Source: an uncultured Oscillospiraceae bacterium
Lineage (GTDB): Bacteria; Bacillota; Clostridia; Oscillospirales; Oscillospiraceae
Length of the DNA stretch: 64,000 nucleotides
Assembly (NCBI GenBank): GCA_934636655.1
Contig: CAKUAS010000008.1
Span: 1 to 64,000 of the forward strand
Direction of reading: 5' to 3'
A program made the translations under genes and the position numbers. The notes beneath the pieces were generated by a model. The model ran no database searches, was not told the origin of the DNA, and saw only the letters and a program-made list of their open reading frames with translations. Of the stretch, positions 24,037 through 32,312 are shown piece after piece (within the stretch, counting starts at the first letter, position 1; the number at the start of each line of letters is the position of its first letter).

Positions 24037-24899
24037 ACGAGCGCCTCCTTTGCATCAAAAAGGTGCGGAGCAAAGCACAGCAGTGCAAACGCCGCAGTTC
24101 CGAGCGCCGATGCACCGCCAAAGCCGCTTATTATTATCGACGGATAATAGCGCGCATAGATCCCGCCGCTCACAACACAGGCGACGGTGATTCCCACTGT
24201 GAGAGCACACATTGCGAGCGCCGCCGCATCACGCGCATCGAATCTGTAGATTGAAAAGCTCGTGCGGCGCGCTGCGCCATAGCCACGGCTCTTCATTGAA
24301 TTTGCCGCCGTAACTGAGCTTTCAAGCGCCCATGTTAGAGCGATCGACAGCACGCTCATGCTGTTCTTAACGCGACGGATAAAGCCTCCCTGTGCGCTGC
24401 CCTGTCCTATCTGCGCTCTTGCAGCGTCGATGCTGCGTATCTTGCGTCCGAACTTAGGCACAAAACGCAGTGACATTGAGATAAGCAACGAGACGGAAGG
24501 GCTCAATCTGCCGAAGAGAAACAGCAACTTGTCCGAGGTCATTATGACATTGAAGCAATCAAACCACAGTATGACAGCACAGAACATAACCGATGCGAGG
24601 AAACCGAAGGCGAGCGCTTCCTTAGTTATCGCGTTGCCGTTTTGAAGATAATATACCGGCGTTACGCCCTGATGATTAAACAGAGCGTTTATAAGAGCCA
24701 TAAGCAGAAGAAAAGGCACGATGTACAAAAGCGTTTTTGCAAAATGCCGCGCGCCTTTTAAAATACAGACATAGCTTGCCGATGCAGCAAGGCTCACAGC
24801 CAGCAGCACGGGATGCATATACAGCATAGTGAGCGTAATAACGGCGGCAAAATAGGCAAAGCTCACCGCCGGATGAATATACGAAAATGTATCCTTCAT
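24009..24899 (-). CDS. ECF transporter transmembrane (T/CbiQ-type) subunit
   Basis: Couples ATP hydrolysis to S-component toppling. The start at 24899 is only two bases after the preceding stop (296 aa). About six hydrophobic segments are visible. The coupling-helix motif shows as SIDAARAQIG, and the second, diagnostic ALESSVTAANSMKSRGYG is the conserved SxxxAxxMxxRG pattern of EcfT. It sits between the DUF4430 lipoprotein and the fused ATPase in the B12 riboswitch operon. Confidence 0.92.
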   Translation of the reverse strand: MKDTFSYIHPAVSFAYFAAVITLTMLYMHPVLLAVSLAASASYVCILKGARHFAKTLLYIVPFLLLMALINALFNHQGVTPVYYLQNGNAITKEALAFGFLASVMFCAVILWFDCFNVIMTSDKLLFLFGRLSPSVSLLISMSLRFVPKFGRKIRSIDAARAQIGQGSAQGGFIRRVKNSMSVLSIALTWALESSVTAANSMKSRGYGAARRTSFSIYRFDARDAAALAMCALTVGITVACVVSGGIYARYYPSIIISGFGGASALGTAAFALLCFAPHLFDAKEALVWRHSVSAI

Positions 24900-24901
24900 A
24901 C

Positions 24902-25948
24902 TCACGCCGCCACACTTCCGCCGACATCCGCGCCGAGGTCGCAGGTATAGCGCCACTGCACAATGTCGCCGTTATGCAGCGCATAGCGGCTGCATCCGTA
25001 ATTGGGCTGCCAACCGTTTACGCTGTAGGTCCAACCCGACAGCTCTCCGCAGTCTTTTTCATAGAGGTTGCCGATACCCTCGACGTAGGCGCTGTTATAG
25101 CCGGGCGTCCACGAAGCTTCGAGCTGAATGCCTTTATCGCGGCACACGCGCTGCAAGACATCAAATACCGATTCGCCCTCGTATATCTCGACCTTCACCG
25201 CGCTGAGGATGACTCCGTCCGGCGGCAGAACATCAAGCTTTGACGGCTTGAGGTCAGCAAGATTATTTAGTATAGTCGAGCACTCGATCGAAAATGTGCA
25301 GTAGCTTTTTCGCGTTGTATCGTCCGGCTTGTCTTCCGGCTCGATGGGTTCGGGCTTTCCGGCCGGAACCGGATCTGTTTTGTAATCATCCTGCTCGGTA
25401 CGGCTGCCGTCGGAAAGCTTTGCGCTGTTTGTGGGCGCAGGTATCTCCTCATCAGCTCGGATGATGTAGACAAAAACGCCGTCTGTTATTTTAAAGCTCA
25501 GAACAGTGTGCTCGCTGCCCGTTACAGACGCTGCCGAGAGCTTATTACCCTCGACATCATAAACGCTTGCATTCTGCGCATCCCACTTATCGGTGAGCGT
25601 TACAGCCAGCGTCGGAAGAAAGCCGAAGCTATCGTCGGTCTTTAGCTTTACCGTAACGCTTCCGTCAGAGTTCTCCGTGATCGTAACTGCCATGCACAGA
25701 TCGTGCGGCTGCTTTACGACAGCGCCTGACACTGTCCACTTATAGCTGTATTCTCCGCTTTTTCCACATATGGAGGCAATTTCACCGCGCTCAATGAGCT
25801 GCTCGAAAACCTCTTTTTTTATAATACCGTCTTCGCCGAGGTCAATGTCCCCGGCGAAGTTTACGGCCTCTGCGTTCTTCATGCAGCCTGCAAGCAGGCT
25901 GCACATAAGAAGAACACAAAGAATAAGTGCTAATGATCTTTTTTTCAT
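24902..25948 (-). CDS. DUF4430 (transcobalamin-like C-terminal domain) lipoprotein
   Basis: A 348-residue surface lipoprotein: signal peptide with lipobox LAGC (Cys22). A beta-rich domain of unknown type covers about 30-170, and a Pro/Glu/Asp-rich linker about 175-215. The C-terminal DUF4430 domain (about 250-335) is recognised by VEIYEGESVFDVLQRVC, GIGNLYEKDCGELSGWTYSV and NYGCSRYALHNGDIVQWRYT. This family is named for its likeness to the beta domain of human transcobalamin and intrinsic factor, which contacts cobalamin. Placed second under a B12 riboswitch, it is a strong candidate corrinoid-binding or hand-over protein. No binding data are available here. Confidence 0.9.
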   Translation of the reverse strand: MKKRSLALILCVLLMCSLLAGCMKNAEAVNFAGDIDLGEDGIIKKEVFEQLIERGEIASICGKSGEYSYKWTVSGAVVKQPHDLCMAVTITENSDGSVTVKLKTDDSFGFLPTLAVTLTDKWDAQNASVYDVEGNKLSAASVTGSEHTVLSFKITDGVFVYIIRADEEIPAPTNSAKLSDGSRTEQDDYKTDPVPAGKPEPIEPEDKPDDTTRKSYCTFSIECSTILNNLADLKPSKLDVLPPDGVILSAVKVEIYEGESVFDVLQRVCRDKGIQLEASWTPGYNSAYVEGIGNLYEKDCGELSGWTYSVNGWQPNYGCSRYALHNGDIVQWRYTCDLGADVGGSVAA

Positions 25949-25956
25949 TTAATTCA

Positions 25957-28410
25957 TCACGCGGCTGCGCGGTAGATAAACGTTACGATCTGGGCACGGG
26001 TGCATGGATCATTGGGATGGAAGCCACCGTCGAAGTAGCCGCTGGCCACGCCCTTTTCCGCCGCCCACATGACAGCATTGGTGTAGAACGTGCCGGAAGT
26101 AATATCTTTGAAGCTCATATCCGCTCCGGGCACCGGAGAACCGAAATAGCGGTGCAGCATGGTCATCGCCTGAGCGCGTGTGCATACGGCGTTCGGGGAG
26201 AATGTGTCCTTGGTCGTACCGTATGTTATCTTATTCTCAACTGCCCAGATAACGGCATCCTTGTAGTAGCTGTCGGGAACGTCCTTGAAGCTGCACTCTC
26301 CACTGACCTCGGGGCTGCCTGCCAAACGGTAGAGGAAAGCCACGATCTGAGCGCGGGTGCACTGTCCGTTGGGCTGGAACATACCGTTTCCGACACCGCT
26401 GACAATTCCGCTGCCGCTGCCCCACATAACAGCGTTGAAGTAATAGTTATCCTTATTGACATCCGCAAAGCTTGCGGTCTCTTTGACGCTTACTTTGCAT
26501 ACGGCAGGGATAATGGCGTTATTCTCGGCAGTTGCAACAATATTGTAGTCACCCGGCTGATAGAACGTGAGCTTATACTCGCCGTTGCCAATTGCAAGAG
26601 CTACATAGCCGCCCTCGGCCTCGACAGAAAAATCACCGGCATAGAGCTTAATCTCGGCATTGTCATATGCCTCGAACTTCGGGCTCCAGTTTTCGTCGTA
26701 ACCGTTCTGCGCTGTGAGCTTGACGATCATCGTCGCATAAGTCGAGGTCTCGGCGGTTGGAGTCTCAAAGTACGCATATGCGTCATTGTTAGGATAGGAG
26801 TTTGCGTTTATGTAAGCATAAACGTGCTGGCCGTCAGTGACCTTATCGCTAAGGCCCATGGACATTTTGTTATCGACAAAGTATCCGAAGTTGCCGCTCT
26901 CGTCGCCCCAAAGCTTTGTGATGTACGCACCGTAGTCGCCGGTCGCGGAGGCGTAGCCCTTAGCCGCGCCGCCCTCGTAATACTTATCGTGAGCAGCAAT
27001 CATGACCTCGTCAATGTCGATAGCTCCGTCGCCGTTGCGGTCGGATGCGGTCACGGGTGCATAGCTCAGCTCGACGCTGCCCTTGTTTGCGATGCTAACG
27101 AGGACATCCTCGCTGTACTCATTGCTCAGGCAGAAAACGTTGCCGCTGTCGTTTTTGTAATAGAGGTTGCCATCTGCGTCGCAGATAACGCTGCAAACGC
27201 AGTAGTTTTCATAGCCCTCGGCGTCGAAGATCTCGACAAGCTCGGTCTTGCTGACGTCGTCGGCCTTGACCTTTATAAGAGAAACACCGCCGGGCTCGGT
27301 ATTATAGGTGCTGTAGAAATACAGGTAACCCTCGGATTCGAGATAAGCCGTCGACAGAAGCATCGAGCACTGTGCATAGCCCTTGAGGAGGACGGTGTTC
27401 TTGACTTCGAGAGTGTTTTTGTCCGCGATAACGAATCTGCCGGGGTCTGAAAAGCCCATGCCCGCGCCGATGTAGACATAGTCGCCGTACACGACGGGGG
27501 TCGAGGTGCTCTGAGCGCCGAGTGCAGCGGTCTTAACGCCGCTTATCTCGCCGGACTTACCATCAACCGCTGCCGAGCAGAGGTAGCCGCCCTTTGCGGT
27601 GAAATAGACCTTGCCGCCCTCGTAAGCGAGGCTGCTGCGCACATCGCCGCAGCCGGTGAGGGCTGCGCTCGATACGGGCTTTATCTCTTCGTTTTCGGCG
27701 TATGTCTTTTTGAAGGCCAGCAGTGCGCCGTCACCGGCAGAGCCCTTTGCGCCGTCATCTGTGCCGACAAAGATATAGTCGCCGACTGCTACCGCGCCCG
27801 CGAAGTAGAAGCCGCCCTTGACGGTGTAGCTCCAGTCGCATGCGCCGGTCTTTACGTCGAGGCAGACGAAGTTTGCGTCCTCGGCCTCATCGTTCCAGAA
27901 GCCGACATAGATCTTGCCGTCGGCGTACAGCGCCGGAGACAGGGACTGGCCGCCGAGCTTATCGGTGTAGACCCACTTGCTCTCGAGCGTCGCTGCATCG
28001 AAAGCCTCGATCGTGCCCTTGGTAAGGGGCGCGATTATCATTCCGTCAGCGTAGGTCGGCGTAGTCAGGCCATAGCCCGAGGATGCCTGCATTTTCACGG
28101 ACTTCACGACGCTTCCGTCGACGAGGGAGAGCATATTCAGCGTATCTCCCGCCATAACGACGAGCGTATCGCCCACGATTATCGGAGCGCCGGGCGCATT
28201 AGACCAGTCCGTTCCGAGCTTGTTTGCCCATTTGAGCGTGGTGTGCTGCGCGTCGGCCGGAGTTTTGGCCGCGCTTATCGCCATGTTCACATCGCTGCCG
28301 CGGAAGCTGGGCCACTGTGCAGCGTCGTCGGCAAATGCCGCCGTGCCGGGCACAATAAGGCTCAGCACCATTAAAAGAGCCAAAAGCAGGCTCAATGATC
28401 TCTTTTTCAT
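25957..28410 (-). CDS. SLH-anchored PQQ-like beta-propeller surface protein
   Basis: An 817-residue exported protein. A signal peptide (residues 1-27) is followed by a PQQ/WD-like propeller (about 35-435) with repeated LVDGS, VYxGxxxGxxxAxD and YVFVGTDD-type blades. A calcium-type loop DRNGDGAIDIDE and the IAAHDKYYEGGAAKGY segment, common in clostridial surface proteins, come next (about 450-540), then an Ig-like stretch. Three SLH repeats (646-817, each FxDV/DI...YxxAVxW...CTRAQ) bind secondary wall polymer. It is the first full gene after the cobalamin riboswitch. By analogy with the BtuG propeller of Bacteroidetes it may capture corrinoids; this is an inference. Confidence 0.9.
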   Translation of the reverse strand: MKKRSLSLLLALLMVLSLIVPGTAAFADDAAQWPSFRGSDVNMAISAAKTPADAQHTTLKWANKLGTDWSNAPGAPIIVGDTLVVMAGDTLNMLSLVDGSVVKSVKMQASSGYGLTTPTYADGMIIAPLTKGTIEAFDAATLESKWVYTDKLGGQSLSPALYADGKIYVGFWNDEAEDANFVCLDVKTGACDWSYTVKGGFYFAGAVAVGDYIFVGTDDGAKGSAGDGALLAFKKTYAENEEIKPVSSAALTGCGDVRSSLAYEGGKVYFTAKGGYLCSAAVDGKSGEISGVKTAALGAQSTSTPVVYGDYVYIGAGMGFSDPGRFVIADKNTLEVKNTVLLKGYAQCSMLLSTAYLESEGYLYFYSTYNTEPGGVSLIKVKADDVSKTELVEIFDAEGYENYCVCSVICDADGNLYYKNDSGNVFCLSNEYSEDVLVSIANKGSVELSYAPVTASDRNGDGAIDIDEVMIAAHDKYYEGGAAKGYASATGDYGAYITKLWGDESGNFGYFVDNKMSMGLSDKVTDGQHVYAYINANSYPNNDAYAYFETPTAETSTYATMIVKLTAQNGYDENWSPKFEAYDNAEIKLYAGDFSVEAEGGYVALAIGNGEYKLTFYQPGDYNIVATAENNAIIPAVCKVSVKETASFADVNKDNYYFNAVMWGSGSGIVSGVGNGMFQPNGQCTRAQIVAFLYRLAGSPEVSGECSFKDVPDSYYKDAVIWAVENKITYGTTKDTFSPNAVCTRAQAMTMLHRYFGSPVPGADMSFKDITSGTFYTNAVMWAAEKGVASGYFDGGFHPNDPCTRAQIVTFIYRAAA

Positions 28411-28454
28411 ATTTTACCTCCAAGTAAGTTGTTTATTTTCCTCTATTTTCTCGC

Positions 28455-28496
28455 TCACTCGTAGGTGATGTTGAGCGTCCATGCGTCCTCGCGCAT
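28455..28496 (-). CDS. Possible leader peptide between cobalamin riboswitch and operon, 13 aa
   Basis: ATG at 28496 is preceded by AAGGAGGTGGGATAT, the strongest ribosome site in the region, and encodes MREDAWTLNITYE then a stop. The first large gene begins 44 bases later with its own site. The leader's ribosome site lies about 10 bases from the riboswitch P1 helix, so it would be the first site exposed or hidden by ligand binding. It could also be a chance frame. Confidence 0.4.
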   Translation of the reverse strand: MREDAWTLNITYE

Positions 28497-28520
28497 ATAT
28501 CCCACCTCCTTGAATTGATA

Positions 28521-28711
28521 CATGCGGCAAGTCTTCCGGCTCATGGGTCAATCTCAGGCGCGCCTTCCCGTTAAATAAGCGCCGATTAAATGACTATCAG
28601 CGTTTACTCAATAAAACAGTGGCCAATGCGCCCTCGTCGCCATTCACGGCAGCGGGACTGCTTCGGATTTGCACCGAATTCCTTGTTAGGCGGCCTTCGC
28701 CGCACCGCATG
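28521..28711 (-). promoter_or_regulatory. Cobalamin (B12) riboswitch
   Basis: Read on the minus strand. The B12-box core GGAATTCGGTGCAAATCCGA is followed by AGCAGTCCCGCTGCCGTGAA (about 28682-28645), the hallmark of the class. The 3' element GAGCCGGAAGACTTGCC (28542-28526) is the other conserved block. P1 is closed by CATGCGG (minus strand 28711-28705) pairing with CCGCATG (28527-28521). No terminator hairpin follows, so control is probably at translation, hiding the ribosome site at 28510-28501. High cobalamin would switch off the surface and ECF genes downstream. Confidence 0.95.
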
Positions 28712-28729
28712 CTCACATTTGGACAATTT

Positions 28730-28758
28730 ATTATATCAGCTTTCGCACCGGGGCACAA
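28730..28758 (-). promoter_or_regulatory. Promoter of the cobalamin operon
   Basis: Minus strand TTGTGC (28758-28753), 17 bases, TATAAT (28735-28730), about 12 bases before the expected transcript start and 20 before riboswitch P1. Confidence 0.65.
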
Positions 28759-29138
28759 CAAAAAACGCTCTTTTCTAATAAGCATCATGTCAAAATTGCC
28801 AATTATGCAATCGTTCATTTGTGCACAGTGCAGAATTTGTCACGTTTGGAAAAATAGTTGGCACAAAACAGCGTTTTTCATACATAATATAGTGAAAGGG
28901 CGCAGCTAAATAGAAAATCCTGCAAAACTTTGCGGAAAGGCGGCTACCATAGCGATCAGTATTATTTTTGGGCTTGCCCTCATCGGCGGCACGGTCAAGA
29001 ATATGATTTTCTTCTACAAATGATTGATTCGCGCTGAGCCTATCAAAGTTTTCAAAATCTTTCCCGATTTGTTGCCAACAGGCTGTTTAATGTGCAATGA
29101 AGAAGACTGTCGGCGACATGAAAGGAGTTTGGAAAACT
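28759..29138. other. Intergenic region upstream of the 29.1-31.1 kb genes
   Basis: No gene with a normal start is seen. TGCA-containing words cluster between 28800 and 28870. A hydrophobic 24-codon frame (28949-29023, beginning at ATA after GGAAAGGCGG) ends in a normal stop. It is reported as a finding but not called as a gene. Confidence 0.4.
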
Positions 29139-30053
29139 ATGAAACGAAATCATATAATTGCCATAGCGTGCTCGGTATTGGCCGCCATAATATGCGTAGG
29201 TGCGTCCGCATCCGCCTATGCTCCGAAAAGCGGCGCTGATGCAGAAAAAGTGACCTCCAATTACAACCTTGATAGCATTAAAAGCATCGCAAACGTTAAG
29301 GAGAACATCTATAACGGCATGATAAACAGCGTCGATTTTTACGATACTGTCGAGGGAAGCTTTACGACGACATTCATTCGCGCAGGTGAGGATGTGACGA
29401 TCGACTTCAAGGTCGACATCCCACAGCAGGTCATGATCGAAAGCGTCAAAGGAAGTATTGATGATCTGCAAAGCGTCTGCATGGACGAGATACTCTATAC
29501 CCGCAACGCCGCCGCTTACAGCTGCACTCAGGATTATTACGCCTCGCAGTTCGATGCCTCAGAGCGCAGCGGCAAGCTCGACAGCAACATATGTCTGCCC
29601 CACGCGCAGAAAATGGTGTTTTTCGACGGGCAAAAAGCGGTTTATGACCGCGTTGTCACTCAATCCGACGGAGAGCGAGGATATTATTACAGGCCGGACA
29701 TAACAAACACCGCCTATGCCTCTCAGTGCATTTTCCCGCAGTCGCTCGGCATGGCGCTTCTGCCAGACATGGATAACTGGGAGATAAGCGGCGTGCGTCA
29801 GCACCTCGGCAGACAGGCCGTGGTTATAAGCGGCACGGTCACCGACCCGGGCTATGCAAAGAAGATATCCTCCGACAGCTTTGAGATGACGGTCGATATG
29901 GAGACCGGCATACTGCTTGAGTTCAAGGGCTTTTCGGACGGTGAGCTTACGCAGCACATTGAGATGAAAAATATACGCTTCCTCTCTTCCGGCGCAAATA
30001 ACGGCATACGCAGTGCCGCGGAGGAAGTCGTAAAAAATATGAAGATATATTAA
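29139..30053 (+). CDS. Secreted protein of unknown function, 304 aa
   Basis: The start at 29139 gives a clean signal peptide (MKRNHIIAIACSVLAAIICV, then GASASA) and has AAAGGAG 11 bases upstream; an ATG at 29097 is less likely. The mature protein is beta-rich. Patterns such as TTTFIRAGEDVTIDFKVDIP, KMVFFDGQKAVYDRVV and SFEMTVDMETGILLEFKGF recall the LolA/RseB-like fold of outer-surface sensor or carrier proteins. That likeness is by eye only. It heads a three-gene plus-strand cluster. Confidence 0.7.
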   Translation: MKRNHIIAIACSVLAAIICVGASASAYAPKSGADAEKVTSNYNLDSIKSIANVKENIYNGMINSVDFYDTVEGSFTTTFIRAGEDVTIDFKVDIPQQVMIESVKGSIDDLQSVCMDEILYTRNAAAYSCTQDYYASQFDASERSGKLDSNICLPHAQKMVFFDGQKAVYDRVVTQSDGERGYYYRPDITNTAYASQCIFPQSLGMALLPDMDNWEISGVRQHLGRQAVVISGTVTDPGYAKKISSDSFEMTVDMETGILLEFKGFSDGELTQHIEMKNIRFLSSGANNGIRSAAEEVVKNMKIY

Positions 30054-30065
30054 GGAGGTCACAAC

Positions 30066-30371
30066 ATGGACAAAACATGCCCGTACTGCGGCGGCGAGAT
30101 GCTGCTCGGGTACATGCAAAATCGCGACGGCATATGCTGGAGCATGAAGAGAAAGCGCATCGCAGTTCTCCCCGGACTCGCGAAGGATGAGCTCTACCTC
30201 CCCGACGGGCATGATTCATCTGCCGACGGCGGCTGGGCGGCATCCACAGGCGGAAAAACCATCGAAGCGTATAATTGCCCGAAATGCCGCGTGATACTTA
30301 TGAGCTACAGCGACTATCCATACGACCATCCGATATTTCATTTGGAGGGAAACGGAGATGAAAAAACGTAG
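30066..30371 (+). CDS. Zinc-ribbon protein (DUF6487-like), 101 aa
   Basis: Begins MDKTCPYCGGEMLLGYMQ, a zinc knuckle, and has a second CPKCR near residue 76. The middle region (WSMKRKRIAVLPG) is basic. The pairing of two CxxC motifs and the CPYCGGEMxxGY start fit the DUF6487 family of small clostridial proteins, whose role is unknown. AAGGAGG precedes the start, 12 bases after the previous stop. It overlaps the next gene by 14 bases. Confidence 0.75.
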   Translation: MDKTCPYCGGEMLLGYMQNRDGICWSMKRKRIAVLPGLAKDELYLPDGHDSSADGGWAASTGGKTIEAYNCPKCRVILMSYSDYPYDHPIFHLEGNGDEKT

Positions 30372-31098
30372 AATCATATTCGTACTTCTCAGCCTGTGCA
30401 TGCTTTTTACACTTTGCGCCTGCGGCAACAGCAGGAAATTCAGCACCGACTGCGGCTTTGTGCCCGTCGAGGGCTACATTGCAATGGCTATGGACGAGGG
30501 CAAGTGGCCTGTTTTGAGCCTTGAGTTTTACGGAAACGCAAACGATGTGAAGCTGCTCGAAAACGCGGCGGATATATCTTTCCACAATATCGACGGCCTT
30601 GTCATCATAAACGGTGACTCCGTCACGCCGCTTGAGCCAAAGGACGGGTACGAACGGTGCAGACTCGATCTCCATATGTCTCCGGACAGGGTCGGCAAGG
30701 CTGTCTGCACGCAGCTGAGCATCCGCCTTCCGCATGTTGAGAGCAGAGTTTTTCCCGATATCGGCAGCATAAGCTTTCAGGTGGATGAGTCTTCGCTTAC
30801 CGATCCCGCTATCGATGTGTCGGATTCGCCGACGCAGGCCGACAGAAAGCGGCTGCCGTATAAGTACACTATCTTGGGCGAGAGCATCGCAGACGGCATA
30901 GGGCCGCGGCTCAAGTCTATCCAGTACAGTGCCGAGCACCGCGTCGTGTTCAGCGAGGCGCTCGGCGGTCAGAAGCAGATAAACGGTGAGATCGGACTCA
31001 CCGGCGACGCAGTCAAGATCATACGGCCAAGGCTCGTGATGTCGTCGTTCATGGACAACGATATAGCTACCTACGGCCCTGTTTGCTATTGTAAATAA
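30358..31098 (+). CDS. Lipoprotein of unknown function, 246 aa
   Basis: Signal peptide with lipobox LCAC (Cys22). The mature part has alternating beta-strand patterns (VLSLEFYGNANDVKLL, IDGLVIINGDSVTPL) and no recognised domain. A GGAGG lies inside the preceding gene. With the secreted protein at 29139 and the zinc-ribbon protein it forms a compact operon that ends at a strong terminator. The three have no recognised common function. Confidence 0.7.
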   Translation: MKKRRIIFVLLSLCMLFTLCACGNSRKFSTDCGFVPVEGYIAMAMDEGKWPVLSLEFYGNANDVKLLENAADISFHNIDGLVIINGDSVTPLEPKDGYERCRLDLHMSPDRVGKAVCTQLSIRLPHVESRVFPDIGSISFQVDESSLTDPAIDVSDSPTQADRKRLPYKYTILGESIADGIGPRLKSIQYSAEHRVVFSEALGGQKQINGEIGLTGDAVKIIRPRLVMSSFMDNDIATYGPVCYCK

Positions 31099-31130
31099 AA
31101 AATCTCGCCCTCGGGCGAGATTTTTTATTG
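31096..31130. terminator. Bidirectional terminator
   Basis: AAAAAATCTCGCCC, loop TC, GGGCGAGATTTTTT between the convergent lipoprotein gene and potD. Confidence 0.9.
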
Positions 31131-32312
31131 CTTCCACTTCTTACAGCGGTTTGCTATGCGTTTTTTCTTTCGCAGGTTGTGGATGATGAAGTATGCCGCG
31201 AGCAGCACGACGACGGCGCACATACACACGATGGCATATGTGTCCACGCCGCCCTGAGTTTTGACCTGGAGCCAAAGCGAATCGGTAAATCGGCTCGTGT
31301 CCTCAGAGAGGTTAATGAACGCGCGGCCGTTTTCGAGCGTCTCCTGCGTGGGATAGGCGATCTCGCTTTCGGCGGTCTCGGGATCCATGTACTGCTTTGC
31401 CTCGGATATCGGCGTCGAGTAGCCGAGGTAATCGAGGTTCTCGCCCGATATTTCGGGATCGCACAGGAAGTTTATATACGCCTCGGCAGCGGCCTTGTTC
31501 TGGCAGCCCTTCGGGATGCAGGCAGCGTCGATGAAGAGGTTGAAGCCCTCCTTCGGGAAGTAAAAGCCGAGATCGGGGTTCTCCTGCACCATCAGCAGAT
31601 AGTCGCCGGCATAGTACGGCGCTATCCACGCCTCCTCGCGCTCCATCTTGCTGAAGATCTGATCCATGACATAGCCCTGAACGAGCGGCTTCTGCTCTAT
31701 GAGCTTATAGGCCGCCGAGCGCAGCTCGTCCTGATCCTCGGAGTTTATATCTATACCCAAAAGCAGCTCGGATATGGCAAACGCGTCGCGCGGGTTATCA
31801 AACATGAGGATCTTGCCGGAATACTTATCGTTCCACAAAAGGTCCCATGATCCGAGGTCTGACTCGGAAACGTACTTTTTGTTGTAGATAATGCCGACCG
31901 TTCCCCAGGTATAGGGCACGGAGTACTTGTTCTCCGGGTCGTAGGACGTGTTTTTGTACGCATCGTCCACGAGGGCGTAGTTGGGGATATTCGAGTAGTC
32001 GAGCTCCTCGAGCATGTCCTCGGCAATCAGGCGGGCTATCATATAGTCCGAGGGGATAATGACGTCATAGCTGCTGCCGCCGGTCTTGAGCTTGGTGTAC
32101 ATGGTCTCGTTCGAGTCAAAGGTCATGTAGTTTACCTTAATGCCGGTTTTCTCGGTGAAGGCTTTGTTTACGTCAATGTATCCGTCGGTGCCGTCGGAGA
32201 TATACTGCCCCCAGTTGTAAACGTTTATTGTCACATCGTCGGCCTTTGCCTGCACGGGCAGCATGGTGAAGATTGCGAGGACACACAGCAGCAGAGGTAT
32301 TATTCTTTTCAT
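31125..32312 (-). CDS. potD: Polyamine ABC transporter substrate-binding protein, C-terminally anchored
   Basis: Binds spermidine or putrescine outside the membrane. The 395-residue protein has a cleavable signal (MKRIIPLLLCVLAIFTMLPV) and typical family segments: INVYNWGQYISDG, SYDVIIPSDYMIARL, YSVPYTWGTVGIIYNKKYV and SEDQDELRSAAYKL. It lacks a lipobox cysteine. Instead a hydrophobic helix near the C-terminus (about 360-380, VCMCAVVVLLAAYFI), followed by a Lys/Arg tail, should anchor it in the membrane. It is last in the operon and overlaps potC by four bases. Confidence 0.93.
   Translation of the reverse strand: MKRIIPLLLCVLAIFTMLPVQAKADDVTINVYNWGQYISDGTDGYIDVNKAFTEKTGIKVNYMTFDSNETMYTKLKTGGSSYDVIIPSDYMIARLIAEDMLEELDYSNIPNYALVDDAYKNTSYDPENKYSVPYTWGTVGIIYNKKYVSESDLGSWDLLWNDKYSGKILMFDNPRDAFAISELLLGIDINSEDQDELRSAAYKLIEQKPLVQGYVMDQIFSKMEREEAWIAPYYAGDYLLMVQENPDLGFYFPKEGFNLFIDAACIPKGCQNKAAAEAYINFLCDPEISGENLDYLGYSTPISEAKQYMDPETAESEIAYPTQETLENGRAFINLSEDTSRFTDSLWLQVKTQGGVDTYAIVCMCAVVVLLAAYFIIHNLRKKKRIANRCKKWKQ

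Noticed and set aside
25927..27450. Open frame of 507 codons on the plus strand
   Set aside because: It lies wholly antisense to the SLH-propeller and DUF4430 genes, has no ribosome site, and its sequence is the low-complexity Val/Ala/Asp/His pattern typical of the antisense phase of GC-biased codons.
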